Positions 24,159 to 32,431 of a DNA stretch of 33,344 nt are shown piece by piece. Position numbers and translations under genes: made by a program. The stretch's first letter is position 1. Each line of letters opens with the position of its first letter. The notes below the pieces were generated by a model that did not search any database, was not told the origin of the DNA, and saw only the letters and a list, made by a program, of their open reading frames with translations. Source of the stretch: Arthrobacter sp. H5. GTDB lineage: Bacteria > Actinomycetota > Actinomycetes > Actinomycetales > Micrococcaceae. Where the stretch lies: contig NZ_AZSC01000281.1 of assembly GCF_000520595.1 (NCBI RefSeq), positions 1 to 33,344 of the forward strand. Direction: 5' to 3'.

Positions 24159-26150
24159 CTAACGCAAGGATTTTGCCACGATCACGTTTCTGGATTGCGG
24201 AATGACTGGAGCGGGGTTCTGCTCAAGCCAACTCTTCAGCTTGGTAGTGAATTTCCCGCTTCTCCGAGCGTCTTGGACCCTCCAAAGGCCGAAACATTCG
24301 CTTATATATCCTTCTACTACAGACCAATGGCCGAGCCCCGCCATTTTCATAAGTCGACGTAGGTGTGGGATCACAGACTGGTCTCCGTCAAGCAGGAACA
24401 GACCGAAACACCCCACGGCGTATCGGAGATCAGACTCGGTAAGAAGCGACTGATTGTTCCTTATGCAGCCGCTGCGTAGTTCGACAACCGCCATGAGGTG
24501 TTCACGCGGGGCCGAGCTATCAGCCGGCCAGTGGATGAGCAGCTCATAGGCGGAGTATGGAACAACGAGACTTGCGTCCGCCATGGAGGAGCGGACTCCG
24601 ACCTTTGAGATGGATTTTGGAACACCCACGGCAAGAGCTAGAGCAAGATTGAACACATCGCCAGAACCAGAATCGAGAGTGAACTTCCAGGCGCTCTCAG
24701 ATTCTTCCGCGCTGAGTACAATCGTCCCTCGGTCCTTTAACCACAGCCCGGCAAATCTGAACGGCGTGACTCGCATGTAGGCCGCATCTTCGTCCGAGAG
24801 AGGTACTGGGCAGCCTCGCTGGGTTAGTGCATTTGAAAGCGACCAAGACATCGCTGCAAGAGACTCTAAGAGTGAAAATACCTCATCCAATATTTCCCAG
24901 CGCGTGCGTTGCTCTTCGTAGGATCGTAAACGAAACGTCACTACTTCTCCGGAGACAGAAAAAGTGCTGCCATGCTGGGCAGCGTTTCTTAGTTCCACTC
25001 CAGCCTTCTCTAGAAAAGAGCTGGTTGCCGGGTTGCGAAGTAGACTGCGAGCCAGCTCTGAAACATCCTTCTGTACAAGTTTTGTGTAGGGCTGCTGCTT
25101 TGTCCCGGCCAGTAGGTTGTACCAAGCGAACAGCGGACCAGCCACGTCCTCATAGAGCTCACCGTAGAACTTGATTACTCGCCTTAACAGAGCATCCCCA
25201 TCGCTCTCTCGAGCAAGTATTGCCTCAAACGAAACTAACGACTCGTATAGCATGCGCGTGCTCGCGGCAAGGCCATCTAAAGCCCCTTCCTCCTGCGCAA
25301 TGGCCGTCAAATTTGAAACGGCCATACAAAACTGCGCTGATTCCGCAATCACTAAGCTGAACCGTTGAGGGTCAAGGTGGATCGAAGCAATCGTGCTGAG
25401 AAGTATGTACTGGGCACCATGGGCCTCGTCAACCGCAACCTCAGTCAACTCGCCTGCTTCACGAGCCCCACTCCGACCCAAGTCCATCAACGATAGTTCT
25501 GGGTGCGACATGGAGAGTGCAGCTATAACTCGGTCCAAGAAATCCGTGATCGACAGATCCTCATACGCTTGCGTGGTTTTCACCAAGTCCTCGTGGGCAT
25601 TGAGCTCAGCTAGGGCAGCATCTATAAGTTTCTGCCCAGCTTTTCCGATCTCTTGCGCCTGATGAAGGTTAGGTGCCGTCAAAGCGCGAGCGTAGGTCGG
25701 CCACAGCCCGGATAACGAGGTGAGGGATCGGGTGATAGCGCGATGCAGTGTTACCGATGGCCGGAGGTGCGGGTGCGCTTCACAATCGCGTTGCATCATA
25801 TTTACGGTTCTCTGCAGGTCAGCCATTTGGGTAGCGGCTTCTACAGACCTTGGATTCTTGAGGATGTCACCAAGAGCCTTCGTAAAGCTTTGCAGAATTG
25901 TAAAAACCTCTTCCCGGCTTGGAAGGTGGGCTGAACTAGGAGATGCGTCTTCCATACTGACGGACTGCAGTTGCTCTTCGACACGTGCCACAGCCGTACG
26001 TCGCTCGACTACTCTGGCGTTGACTTCACCGACCGGCGCTTTGCGCCCACATTCGCCACATGGCTGCCCCAAGACACGCCTCGCACCACATCGAAGGCAA
26101 GGCTGAGTCAAGAAACTGAGTACCTTGCCACTGTTCTTACCTTTAGTCAT
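24159..26150 (-). CDS. Uncharacterised 663-residue protein: zinc ribbon plus HEPN-like RNxxxH motif
   Basis: I recognise no named family. The N-terminus has a zinc-ribbon/rubredoxin-like knuckle, Cys18-x2-Cys21-x9-Cys31-x2-Cys34. Residues about 80-370 are predicted helical. Near 375-410 the segment EKAGVELRNAAQHGSTFSVS contains Arg388-Asn389-x3-His393, the canonical R-polar-x3-H motif of HEPN RNases, set in the helix-then-strand context typical of them (followed by GEVVTFRLRS). Residues about 450-560 look like a beta-rich domain and the end is helical and basic. ATG 26150 overlaps the recombinase stop (ATGA), so translation is coupled. GC content is lower than that of flanking recombinases. 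An RNA-cutting role in defence is inferred. Confidence 0.72.
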   Translation of the reverse strand: MTKGKNSGKVLSFLTQPCLRCGARRVLGQPCGECGRKAPVGEVNARVVERRTAVARVEEQLQSVSMEDASPSSAHLPSREEVFTILQSFTKALGDILKNPRSVEAATQMADLQRTVNMMQRDCEAHPHLRPSVTLHRAITRSLTSLSGLWPTYARALTAPNLHQAQEIGKAGQKLIDAALAELNAHEDLVKTTQAYEDLSITDFLDRVIAALSMSHPELSLMDLGRSGAREAGELTEVAVDEAHGAQYILLSTIASIHLDPQRFSLVIAESAQFCMAVSNLTAIAQEEGALDGLAASTRMLYESLVSFEAILARESDGDALLRRVIKFYGELYEDVAGPLFAWYNLLAGTKQQPYTKLVQKDVSELARSLLRNPATSSFLEKAGVELRNAAQHGSTFSVSGEVVTFRLRSYEEQRTRWEILDEVFSLLESLAAMSWSLSNALTQRGCPVPLSDEDAAYMRVTPFRFAGLWLKDRGTIVLSAEESESAWKFTLDSGSGDVFNLALALAVGVPKSISKVGVRSSMADASLVVPYSAYELLIHWPADSSAPREHLMAVVELRSGCIRNNQSLLTESDLRYAVGCFGLFLLDGDQSVIPHLRRLMKMAGLGHWSVVEGYISECFGLWRVQDARRSGKFTTKLKSWLEQNPAPVIPQSRNVIVAKSLR

Positions 26151-26719
26151 GGTGTCCTCTGCACAATGCGGTACACCGTGCTTCGGGCGACTTTGAAGAG
26201 CTCGGCGATCTCTGTGGTGGTGTGTTGTCCTCCCTTATATAGGGAGACGAGGTGCTTCTCCTGGCTCTTGGAGAGTTTGGGTTGTTTGCCGCGGAGCCGG
26301 CCTTTGGCTTTGGCAACCTGCATGCCTTCACGGGTGCGGGCGCGGATGAGGTCTGATTCGAATTCGGCGACCATGGCCAGGACGTTGAAGAGGAGTCGGC
26401 CGACAGGGTCGGTGGGGTCATGGATGTTCCCGCCGATGCTGAGCTTGACCTTCCTTTTGGTGAGGTCCTCGATGATATCCCGGGCATCCGGCAGGGACCG
26501 GGCGAGTCGGTCAAGTTTGGTGACGACGAGAGTGTCGCCGGCCCTGCAGGCGGCGAGGGCTTCGCGTAGTCCTGGTCGTTCTCGGTTGGTGCCGGTCAGT
26601 CCGTGGTCGACGTAGATCCTGTCTTCGGGCACGTTCAATGAGGTAAGCCCGTTGCGTTGGGCGGTGAGATCCTGCTCGTTGGTCGAGACGCGGGCGTAGC
26701 CGATGATGTGGGCGGTCAT
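26147..26719 (-). CDS. Serine recombinase (resolvase family)
   Basis: Small serine recombinase of 190 residues, complete. GYARVSTNEQDLTAQ holds the catalytic serine (about residue 12), followed by DHGLTGTNRERPGL, TKLDRLARSLPDARDI, the E-helix segment LAMVAEFESDLIRARTREGM, and a C-terminal helix-turn-helix (TTTEIAELFKVARSTVYRIV). It resembles resolvases of actinobacterial plasmids and transposons. It overlaps the 663-residue gene by ATGA, so it is the first gene of a two-gene unit. No obvious multi-subsite res region is seen in the 60 bases upstream. Confidence 0.93.
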   Translation of the reverse strand: MTAHIIGYARVSTNEQDLTAQRNGLTSLNVPEDRIYVDHGLTGTNRERPGLREALAACRAGDTLVVTKLDRLARSLPDARDIIEDLTKRKVKLSIGGNIHDPTDPVGRLLFNVLAMVAEFESDLIRARTREGMQVAKAKGRLRGKQPKLSKSQEKHLVSLYKGGQHTTTEIAELFKVARSTVYRIVQRTP

Positions 26720-27119
26720 GGATCTTACTGTAGCGGTTGAGCTACCTTCACCGGGCTTTTTCTCGGGCGGGGTATACGCGAACCGAGCGGGCCAGGTTCT
26801 ATATGAGATTTTTGGTGGCGGCTGATCCCGAAGTGGGTGGAGCGGTGGGGGATCCCCTAACGGACATCACTACAAGATTTCGCCAACTAAGGATAGCCTC
26901 GATGGGCCAGATGACCTGGATCAGGGAATCGGCATCACGGAGGAGGCGAACCTTGTTCCCGCCGACGCAAACGGACTCGCCTTCAGCCGCGCCCCCCGGC
27001 CAAGTGCTGAACATCGTCTTCTTGAACCCGGAACCAGTACGCTCCGGCGGCTTCTTCCCCAACGGTGTCAATGGCGAACTTAACGGCAGTGGAAACCTCG
27101 CTGCACAGCCAGGCGGGTC
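26720..27119. other. Gap before the transaldolase fragment
   Basis: About 400 bases. The plus strand is open in more than one frame, but neither ribosome sites nor recognisable protein segments are seen. One frame (26884-27040) has an acidic, coding-like composition containing EEANLVPADANGLAFSR, which may be a fragment of an unknown gene. The 3' half runs directly into the transaldolase fragment. Confidence 0.4.
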
Positions 27120-27417
27120 CATGCTCTCCGAAGCACTACCCGACACCCACTACGTCGAACAACTGGTCGCACCCGGGACGGTGAACACCATGCCAGGGAC
27201 AACTCTTAGCGCTTTCGAAGACCACGGCCACGTCCGCAGCGACACCATGTCCGGCTCACTCCCGGAAGCCACACAAGCCCTTGAAAAGCTTCGCACCATC
27301 GGTGCGGACCTTGCAGCGATCTCCATCCAACTCGAGAACGAGGGCCTGCAAAAATTCAGCGACAGCTGGGAAGAACTCGGAGCAACCATCGCCGCCGAAC
27401 TGAACAAAACGGCATAA
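27120..27417 (+). pseudogene. tal: Transaldolase C-terminal fragment
   Basis: The last 97 or so residues match actinobacterial transaldolase: ALPDTHYVEQLVAPGTVNTM, then LSAFEDHGHVRSDTMSG and LQKFSDSWEELGATIAAEL at the end. The enzyme transfers dihydroxyacetone units in the pentose phosphate pathway, but its Schiff-base lysine and most of the barrel lie in the missing N-terminal three quarters (the full protein is about 370 residues). Upstream sequence is unrelated, so this is a recombination remnant. Confidence 0.85.
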
Positions 27418-27532
27418 GCAAACCCACTGCCTCCACTGCACACTCTCGCTGACCGTCGCACTAACTGGACATCACGACAAAACACACGTCCCCCCGTTGC
27501 CCACAGTCTGCGCTCACCGCGATGCTGGGGCT

Positions 27533-27952
27533 ATGAACGGTGAACACTCGTACGATCCAGCCGACGGGTTTCCTCGGATCATGCCGTCCTTGCGCTACCA
27601 AGACGTAGGTCGCGCCCTCGACTGGTTGAGTGAGGTCTTCGGGCTGCGCGAGTACCTGCGCTGGTCATCGGACGACAGCGTCGTTCACCATACTGAGATG
27701 CGCATGGCCAGCGGCTTCGTTGAGCTTGCCAGCGCGACGGAGGAGCAACCGATTCCGCCGGCACTTAGCGGGGTCAGCTCGGCACTTATGGTGCTGGTAG
27801 ACGATGCCGAAAGCCACCATGAGCGGTCGCAGGCTTCTGGTGCGAAAATCATTGCGCCGCTGCAGGACAAACCCGGGGGTCTGCAGCACCGGGCAGACCG
27901 GAGTTCTTCCTGCAGGAGTGTCAATCCACGGGTTCGGATTGGGTGCGGATGA
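27533..27952 (+). pseudogene. VOC-family (glyoxalase-like) protein, 3' end lost
   Basis: ATG 27533 begins a glyoxalase/bleomycin-resistance-like domain: IMPSLRYQDVGRALDWLSEVFGL, YLRWSSDDSVVHHTEMRMASG, LMVLVDDAESHHERSQASGA and IIAPLQDKPGG. The family continues with a C-terminal strand containing the last metal ligand (usually after DPEGH), but here the frame changes after DKPGGLQHR and ends in non-homologous residues overlapping the next gene's 3' end. It is probably inactive. Confidence 0.75.
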
Positions 27953-28121
27953 ATTGCCAGTCATCATCTGTCAGGGGACGGCCTTCAGCTGAACCACCAG
28001 CATCGACGATACTGGCCCGGACATGGTCCGGGATCTTGGTGGAGCCCTGGTTTTCCCTCAGCCACTGCTTGGCGTCAATATCGACGCGCGGCCACCACTT
28101 CTCGATCTGTGTTGATTCCAT
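27921..28121 (-). CDS. Small hypothetical protein
   Basis: Protein of 66 residues from ATG 28121, with AGAGGA eight bases upstream. It begins MESTQIEKWWPRVDIDAKQW and contains IPDHVRASIVDAGG and LTDDDWQFIRTQ, soluble and helical, with paired Trp residues. It looks like a conserved small protein of actinobacteria, but I cannot name a function. Its 3' end intrudes 32 bases into the tail of the VOC fragment on the other strand. Confidence 0.65.
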   Translation of the reverse strand: MESTQIEKWWPRVDIDAKQWLRENQGSTKIPDHVRASIVDAGGSAEGRPLTDDDWQFIRTQSEPVD

Positions 28122-28197
28122 ACCGTGTTCCTCTCTCAACGACCGGCAACTCGCACCGCCCGGGCTGCTGCTGATCCGGGCTTTTGAAGCATAAGGT

Positions 28198-28398
28198 TCA
28201 TCGACGGTTGAGGATGCCGCGGATCATCGCGCTAACGCCTCCGGAACCGGGCTTTCCCATGCCGTTCCTGCCCGCAGTGCGCTGGCTCCCGAAGGTGTTC
28301 AGTCTGCCGGTCCCGGTTCCCCGCCCGGTGGTACCGGTAGGGCCTGTCCTGCCCGTCAGTCGTCCGGCAGCGCTCTTGATGATGTTGCTCAGGCCCAT
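28198..28398 (-). CDS. Small Gly/Arg/Thr-rich basic protein
   Basis: Protein of 66 residues from ATG 28398, with AAGGGAG five bases upstream. It starts with an amphipathic helix (MGLSNIIKSAAGRLTGR), continues through a Gly/Thr/Arg low-complexity linker (RTGPTGTTGRGTGTGR), and ends with VSAMIRGILNRR. Highly basic. No known family; nucleic acid or membrane binding is possible by composition only. Confidence 0.55.
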   Translation of the reverse strand: MGLSNIIKSAAGRLTGRTGPTGTTGRGTGTGRLNTFGSQRTAGRNGMGKPGSGGVSAMIRGILNRR

Positions 28399-28462
28399 AG
28401 GGGCTCCCTTCAATCGTCAATACGTGTATTCGCGGCCTAGGATGCTTCCGACCTTACGCGTC

Positions 28463-28823
28463 TTACCGGGCAACGACCAGCACGACTAGTGGGCCTCCAG
28501 CGGCGAAAGCGGGCATCCTGCGCGGAACTCCTGCCAGGATGGACCACTCCGGGTCGTCAAAATCGAAGCCTCGGCCGTCTACCAGATCCAGGTGCGCCCG
28601 ATGACAGTTCTCCGGGGTACCAAGGTCCCGCCAGTACCCCTCCAACCGGTGCTCGGCGACCTTTGCGTACTTGCACCAGGCAGGGCACCAGCTGGTCCCC
28701 GTAATCCTGCAATTTACCCTCCTCGGCCTGCAACCCATCCAGAGCCTCCAACAAGATTAATGCGTCATAAAGGAGAATCTTCGTGGCCACAAGGTTCATG
28801 CCAGCGACCGGAAGAGCCGTCAA
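28463..28823 (-). pseudogene. GlgC-like nucleotidyltransferase fragment, frameshifted
   Basis: Two minus-strand frames together match the C-terminal region of glucose-1-phosphate adenylyltransferase-like proteins. The first (from 28823) gives NLVATKILLYDALILLEAL, then LQDYGDQLVP; a single-base frameshift near 28675-28682 leads into VAEHRLEGYWRDLGTPENCH and LDLVDGRGFDFDDPEWSIL. Most of the catalytic N-terminus is missing. It would have made ADP-glucose for glycogen synthesis. A decayed fragment. Confidence 0.8.
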
Positions 28824-29057
28824 GATCAGGACCTACCCGCCGAGCTTGAGTGGGAAATAGCAACGGTCGCGCAGCTTAACGAACCCGCGGTCTACACCTC
28901 CGCCCTCACCTCCACATAAATCATCAACCACTACACTGCCCGCTGACCTTTATCATGGATCAGACCCTGAGCCGGTGCCCGGGGCGTCCGGGGCGTCCGG
29001 ATATGCGAAGGGGCCGCCGTTCCGGCCAGGACCGAGACGACGGCGCCAGCATGCGCT

Positions 29058-30065
29058 TTAGGCTGTTGCGGCCTTCGGCGTGCGGTTGGGCAGGGCGAGC
29101 TTGAAGATCTTCGCCCAGGTGGAGCCGACCTGCTTGGGCAGGGGACCCGTGGTGTAGGGGAGCTTGTACCGGGTGCAGATCTCGCGGACCTTGACCGCGA
29201 CCTCGGCGTACCGGTTGGATGGCAGGTCGGGAAAGCAGTGGTGCTCGATCTGGTGGGACAGGTTGCCGGTCATGAGGTGCATGAACTTGGAGCCGGAGAT
29301 GTTGGCCGAGCCGATCATCTGGCGGACGTACCAGTCGCCGCGGGTCTCGCCGTCGACCTCTTCTTCGGTGAACGTGTCCGTTCCATCGGGGAAGTGGCCG
29401 CAGAAGATGACGGCGTGCGCCCAGAAGTTGCGGATGGCGTTGGCGGCGAGCGGCCCGTACAGGGCCTGCTTGCCGGAGCCGGTGAGCATCGCGCCGGCGG
29501 GTGTGGCTGCGTAGTCCTTGGCGAACTGCTTGAGGGCCTTGAGGTCGCGGTTCATGGCCTCCTTGGACTTGAGGCCCTCCTTGTACTCGGGGATCTCGAG
29601 GTCGTACAGGGCGATGCCCCACTCGAAGACCGGCGCCAGCAGCGCGTTGTACAGCGGGTTGCCGAGGTTGAACGGGCGCCACGGCTGGTCGGGGTCCATG
29701 CGGAGCAGGTTGTATCTGATGTCCCTGTCCTTGCCGATGACGTTGGTCCAGCGGTGGTGCAGGTCGTTGTGGGTGTGCTGCCATGAGCGCGCGGGCGTGA
29801 CGAAGTCCCACTCCCACGTGGTCGAGTGGATGTCGGGGTCGCGCATCCAGTCCCATTGGCCGTGCAGCACGTTGTGCCCGATCTCCATGTTCTCGAGGAT
29901 CTTGGCGAGGCTCAGCATGGCCGTGCCGGCGAACCAGGCCGGCTTGTACTTGCTGAACATGAGGGCGCCGCGGCCCGCGAACTCGAGGCTGCGCTGCACC
30001 TTGATGACGCGGCGGATGTACGCGGCGTCGGTGGCGCCACGCTTGGCGAGGATCTCGTCGCGCAC
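29058..30065 (-). CDS. Membrane fatty acid desaturase, 5' end lost
   Basis: Desaturase with the three histidine boxes of di-iron acyl desaturases: HNVLH (64-68), H-x3-HH in HTHNDLHHRW (99-104) and HQIEHH (271-276). Actinobacterial relatives introduce double bases into acyl chains in the membrane. Two hydrophobic regions (about 40-58 and 205-223) fit the fold. Homology extends upstream of GTG 30065 to about 30146 (HLTDEQVEAFGRELDA), without any usable ATG/GTG/TTG in that part before a stop at about 30200. The natural N-terminus was therefore cut off at the junction with the ANTAR fragment. Translation from GTG 30065 would lack about 25 residues but keep all histidines. Confidence 0.82.
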   Translation of the reverse strand: MRDEILAKRGATDAAYIRRVIKVQRSLEFAGRGALMFSKYKPAWFAGTAMLSLAKILENMEIGHNVLHGQWDWMRDPDIHSTTWEWDFVTPARSWQHTHNDLHHRWTNVIGKDRDIRYNLLRMDPDQPWRPFNLGNPLYNALLAPVFEWGIALYDLEIPEYKEGLKSKEAMNRDLKALKQFAKDYAATPAGAMLTGSGKQALYGPLAANAIRNFWAHAVIFCGHFPDGTDTFTEEEVDGETRGDWYVRQMIGSANISGSKFMHLMTGNLSHQIEHHCFPDLPSNRYAEVAVKVREICTRYKLPYTTGPLPKQVGSTWAKIFKLALPNRTPKAATA

Positions 30066-30140
30066 GGCGTCGAGTTCACGGCCGAAGGCTTCGACCTGCT
30101 CGTCCGTCAGGTGCTTGGCGGCGTCGGGGCGGACCAGGGT

Positions 30141-30461
30141 GTGTCTGACGTATTCGATGACAATGCTGTGTCCATGGCTGAAGGGTTCGCCCGTGATGCA
30201 TCACGGTCCCTGTGCCTTGCAGTGCGGATGGCCAAACTCAGCGACAACAATAAACAGTTGAAAGCCGCCATGGAACACCGGACCACCATCGATATGGCGG
30301 TGGGCGTCATCATGGGTCAAAACCAGTGTGATCAGGCCGAGGCCATCAGCATCCTTGGCGATGCCTCCTCTGCCCGCAATATCAAACTGCGCGACGTCGC
30401 CGCAGCGGTTCTAACGTCCACCGGGCAGAAAGAACCTGTCACCACCCATTTTGAGTCCTGA
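30141..30461 (+). pseudogene. GAF-ANTAR protein, C-terminal part only
   Basis: The plus-strand frame contains VFDDNAVSMAEGFARDASRS, the end of a GAF-type linker, and then an ANTAR RNA-binding domain: IDMAVGVIMGQNQCDQAEAI and ASSARNIKLRDVAAAV. ANTAR proteins bind paired hairpins in mRNA to prevent termination. The GAF sensor domain is absent: upstream of about 30141 the sequence becomes the 5' part of the desaturase on the other strand. ATG 30174 could still start a 95-residue ANTAR-only protein. Confidence 0.75.
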
Positions 30462-30495
30462 CCCGCCGATGCGGTATTTAAAGCCACACTAAAAG

Positions 30496-31932
30496 GGCTC
30501 TCCTGACGTAACCGCGGGTGTTTTCGGAGCGCCTTAACGGCCGCGCGCCGCTTCCTGTCTAGGTTTCTGACTGTCAAAGGTTAGAAACAAATAGGACGGG
30601 AAAACGGCGTGCGAGATTCAACACTATGGGGAACTCTGCTCGGAGTCGAGAAGACGATCGTGGAAGACGTGGATCTGGACCTGGAAACGGGCATTCTGGT
30701 CGCGTCGGTGCGGCCGACCGCCTCGATGCGAAACCGGTGTGGGTCCTGTCGGAAACGCTGTCCCCGCTATGACGCTGGTGACGGGCGGCGCCGGTGGCGG
30801 TCGCTGGATGCCGGCTCGGTGCAGGTCCACCTCGAAGCCGACGCACCCCGAGTGTCCTGCCGGGTCCACGGCGTCACCGTGGCGGCCGTGCCCTGGGCGC
30901 GGCACCAGAGCGGGCACACCCTCTTCTTCGACGACCAGGTCGCCTGGTTGGCCACGCAAACATCCAAGACCGCGATCACGGTATTGATGAGGATCGCGTG
31001 GCGCACGGTCGGGGCCATCATCACCCGGGTCTGGGCCGATACCGAGAAGCAATACGACCAGTTCGCAGACCTGACCCGGATCGGGATTGACGAGATCAGT
31101 TACAAGCGCGGCCACAAATATTTGACCTGCGTCGTGGACCACGATTCCGGCCGTCTCGTGTGGGCCGCGCCGGGCCAGGACAAGGCCGCCCTCGCGACGT
31201 TCTTCGACGCGCTGGGCCCGGAACGCTCGGCGCAGATCACCCATGTTTCCGCGGACGGGGCCGCGTGGATCGCCAGTGTTGTCAAAGAGGAAGCCCCCAA
31301 CGCGATCCGCTGCGCCGACCCATTTCACGTAGTGAAATGGGTCACCGAGGCCCTCGACGAGGTCCGTCGAGCGGCGTGGAACGACGCCCGCAAAGCCGCC
31401 CGGACAAATGAAGCCCGACGTGGTCGGGGTCGGCCCGCGAAGGACGCGCCGGCCCGCCCGGACAGTGCCCGTGCTGCCGCGGTGAAGAACTCGCGTTACG
31501 CGCTCTGGAAGAATCCCGAGAACCTGACCGGGAAGCAGAAGGTGAAGCTTGCCTGGATCGTGCAGACCGACCCGACCCTGGGCCGGGCCTACTACCTCAA
31601 GGAAGGGCTCCGCGTGATCTTCAAACTCCCGCTCGATGAAGCGACCGAAGCTCTCGACAAATGGGTCAGCTGGGCCCGCCGCTGCCGCATCCCCGCGTTT
31701 GTGAAACTGCAGAAAAGCATCGTCAACCACCGCACCGCGATCCTCGCTCCATCGAACACGGCCTCTCCAACGGCCGCGTCGAATCCATGAACACCAAGAT
31801 CCGACTCTTGAACCGCATCGCCTTCGGCTTCAAATCACCCGACGCCCTCATCGCCCTCGCCATGCTCAGCCTCGGCGGCCACAAACCGGTACTCCCCGGC
31901 CGGATTTAACCCACGGAAGAGTCAGGAGAGCC
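30496..31932 (+). mobile_element. ISL3-family insertion sequence
   Basis: The element is 1,437 bases. The ends are inverted repeats beginning GGCTCTCCTGAC (30496-30507; complement at 31921-31932), with weaker pairing inward. An exact 8-base target duplication ACTAAAAG flanks it (30488-30495 and 31933-31940), as expected for ISL3 elements. The transposase carries a frameshift, so the copy is probably not autonomous. Confidence 0.92.
30609..31909 (+). pseudogene. ISL3-family transposase, frameshifted
   Basis: The first frame has the ISL3 zinc finger (RCGSCRKRCPRYD), a DNA-binding region, the first catalytic aspartate in RIGIDEISYKRGHKYL, the second in HVSADGAAWI, and ADPFHVVKWVTEALDEVRR. Near 31745-31752 a single missing base shifts the frame; the continuation in the next frame reads SIEHGLSNGRVESMNTKIRL and FGFKSPDALIALAMLSLGG, containing the expected catalytic glutamate. 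The catalytic triad is therefore split, and no classical slippery site is seen. Confidence 0.9.
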
Positions 31933-31985
31933 ACTAAAAGCCTGAAATCGCGTCGGCTTACTCCGGTCTTTCGGATGGCAAGCTG

Positions 31986-32165
31986 TCATTGTCGGGCTCC
32001 TTCACGGCGGGCGTCGGCCCATTTCTCGACACCAGCCAGATAGTGCCACGCGGCAGTGACGATCACATCAGGCTGAGGGGTGATCCATGACCGTTCCAGC
32101 GAGGAGTACGCTTCGTCGGCAGGGCGACGGGATGAAGCGACCGCCGCCGAATCGATGTTGTCCTC
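31986..32165 (-). pseudogene. Unknown gene 3' fragment
   Basis: One minus-strand frame reads DSAAVASSRRPADEAYSSLE and then WITPQPDVIVTAAWHYLAGV to EGARQ, with a coding-like composition. It has no start of its own and overlaps the end of the membrane protein frame at 32063-32371. Most likely the C-terminus of a lost gene, joined by a deletion. Low certainty. Confidence 0.3.
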
Positions 32166-32371
32166 CCCCGGATCAGGACATACAGGGCGGCGAGGACGGC
32201 CATGACCGCCTGGATCCGTAAGAGATTACCCCCACCGATTCCGCCCGGTGCGGCCTGCTGGAATCCGGGTGCGAGCTGGAAGTGGATGACGCCGCTAACG
32301 ACCAAGCCCACCGTAACCAGAACGCGCAGGACAATCATCAGTAATCGATTGCGCGCCTGGTCTGCGTTCAC
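32063..32371 (-). pseudogene. Small membrane protein, 3' end altered
   Basis: GTG 32371, with AAAGGGA upstream, starts NADQARNRLLMIVLRVLVTV, a hydrophobic helix, followed by IHFQLAPGFQQAA and a second helix IQAVMAVLAALYVLIRG. After residue 65 or so (about 32165) the frame becomes Arg/Thr-rich and hydrophilic, unlike the further helices expected for such actinobacterial membrane proteins encoded beside cupredoxins. I infer a deletion junction at about 32165. It is 60 bases downstream of the cupredoxin gene on the same strand, so it probably belonged to that operon. Confidence 0.6.
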
Positions 32372-32431
32372 TGGATCCCTTTCCCCGGCGGGGCGTGCCC
32401 CCCGGTTTCCAGCAGGGGCTGCCTGCCTCAC

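Noticed and set aside
26737-27119. Full-length gene ending in the transaldolase fragment
   Set aside because: The upstream residues are Arg/Pro-rich without homology and without a ribosome site at 26737, so only the 3' part is a recognisable fragment.
29826-30140. N-terminal part of the ANTAR frame as a real GAF domain
   Set aside because: The sequence upstream of 30141 is antisense of the desaturase and has no GAF features.
30624-31730. 368-codon open frame antisense to the ISL3 transposase
   Set aside because: A typical high-GC antisense frame; the plus strand encodes the recognisable transposase.
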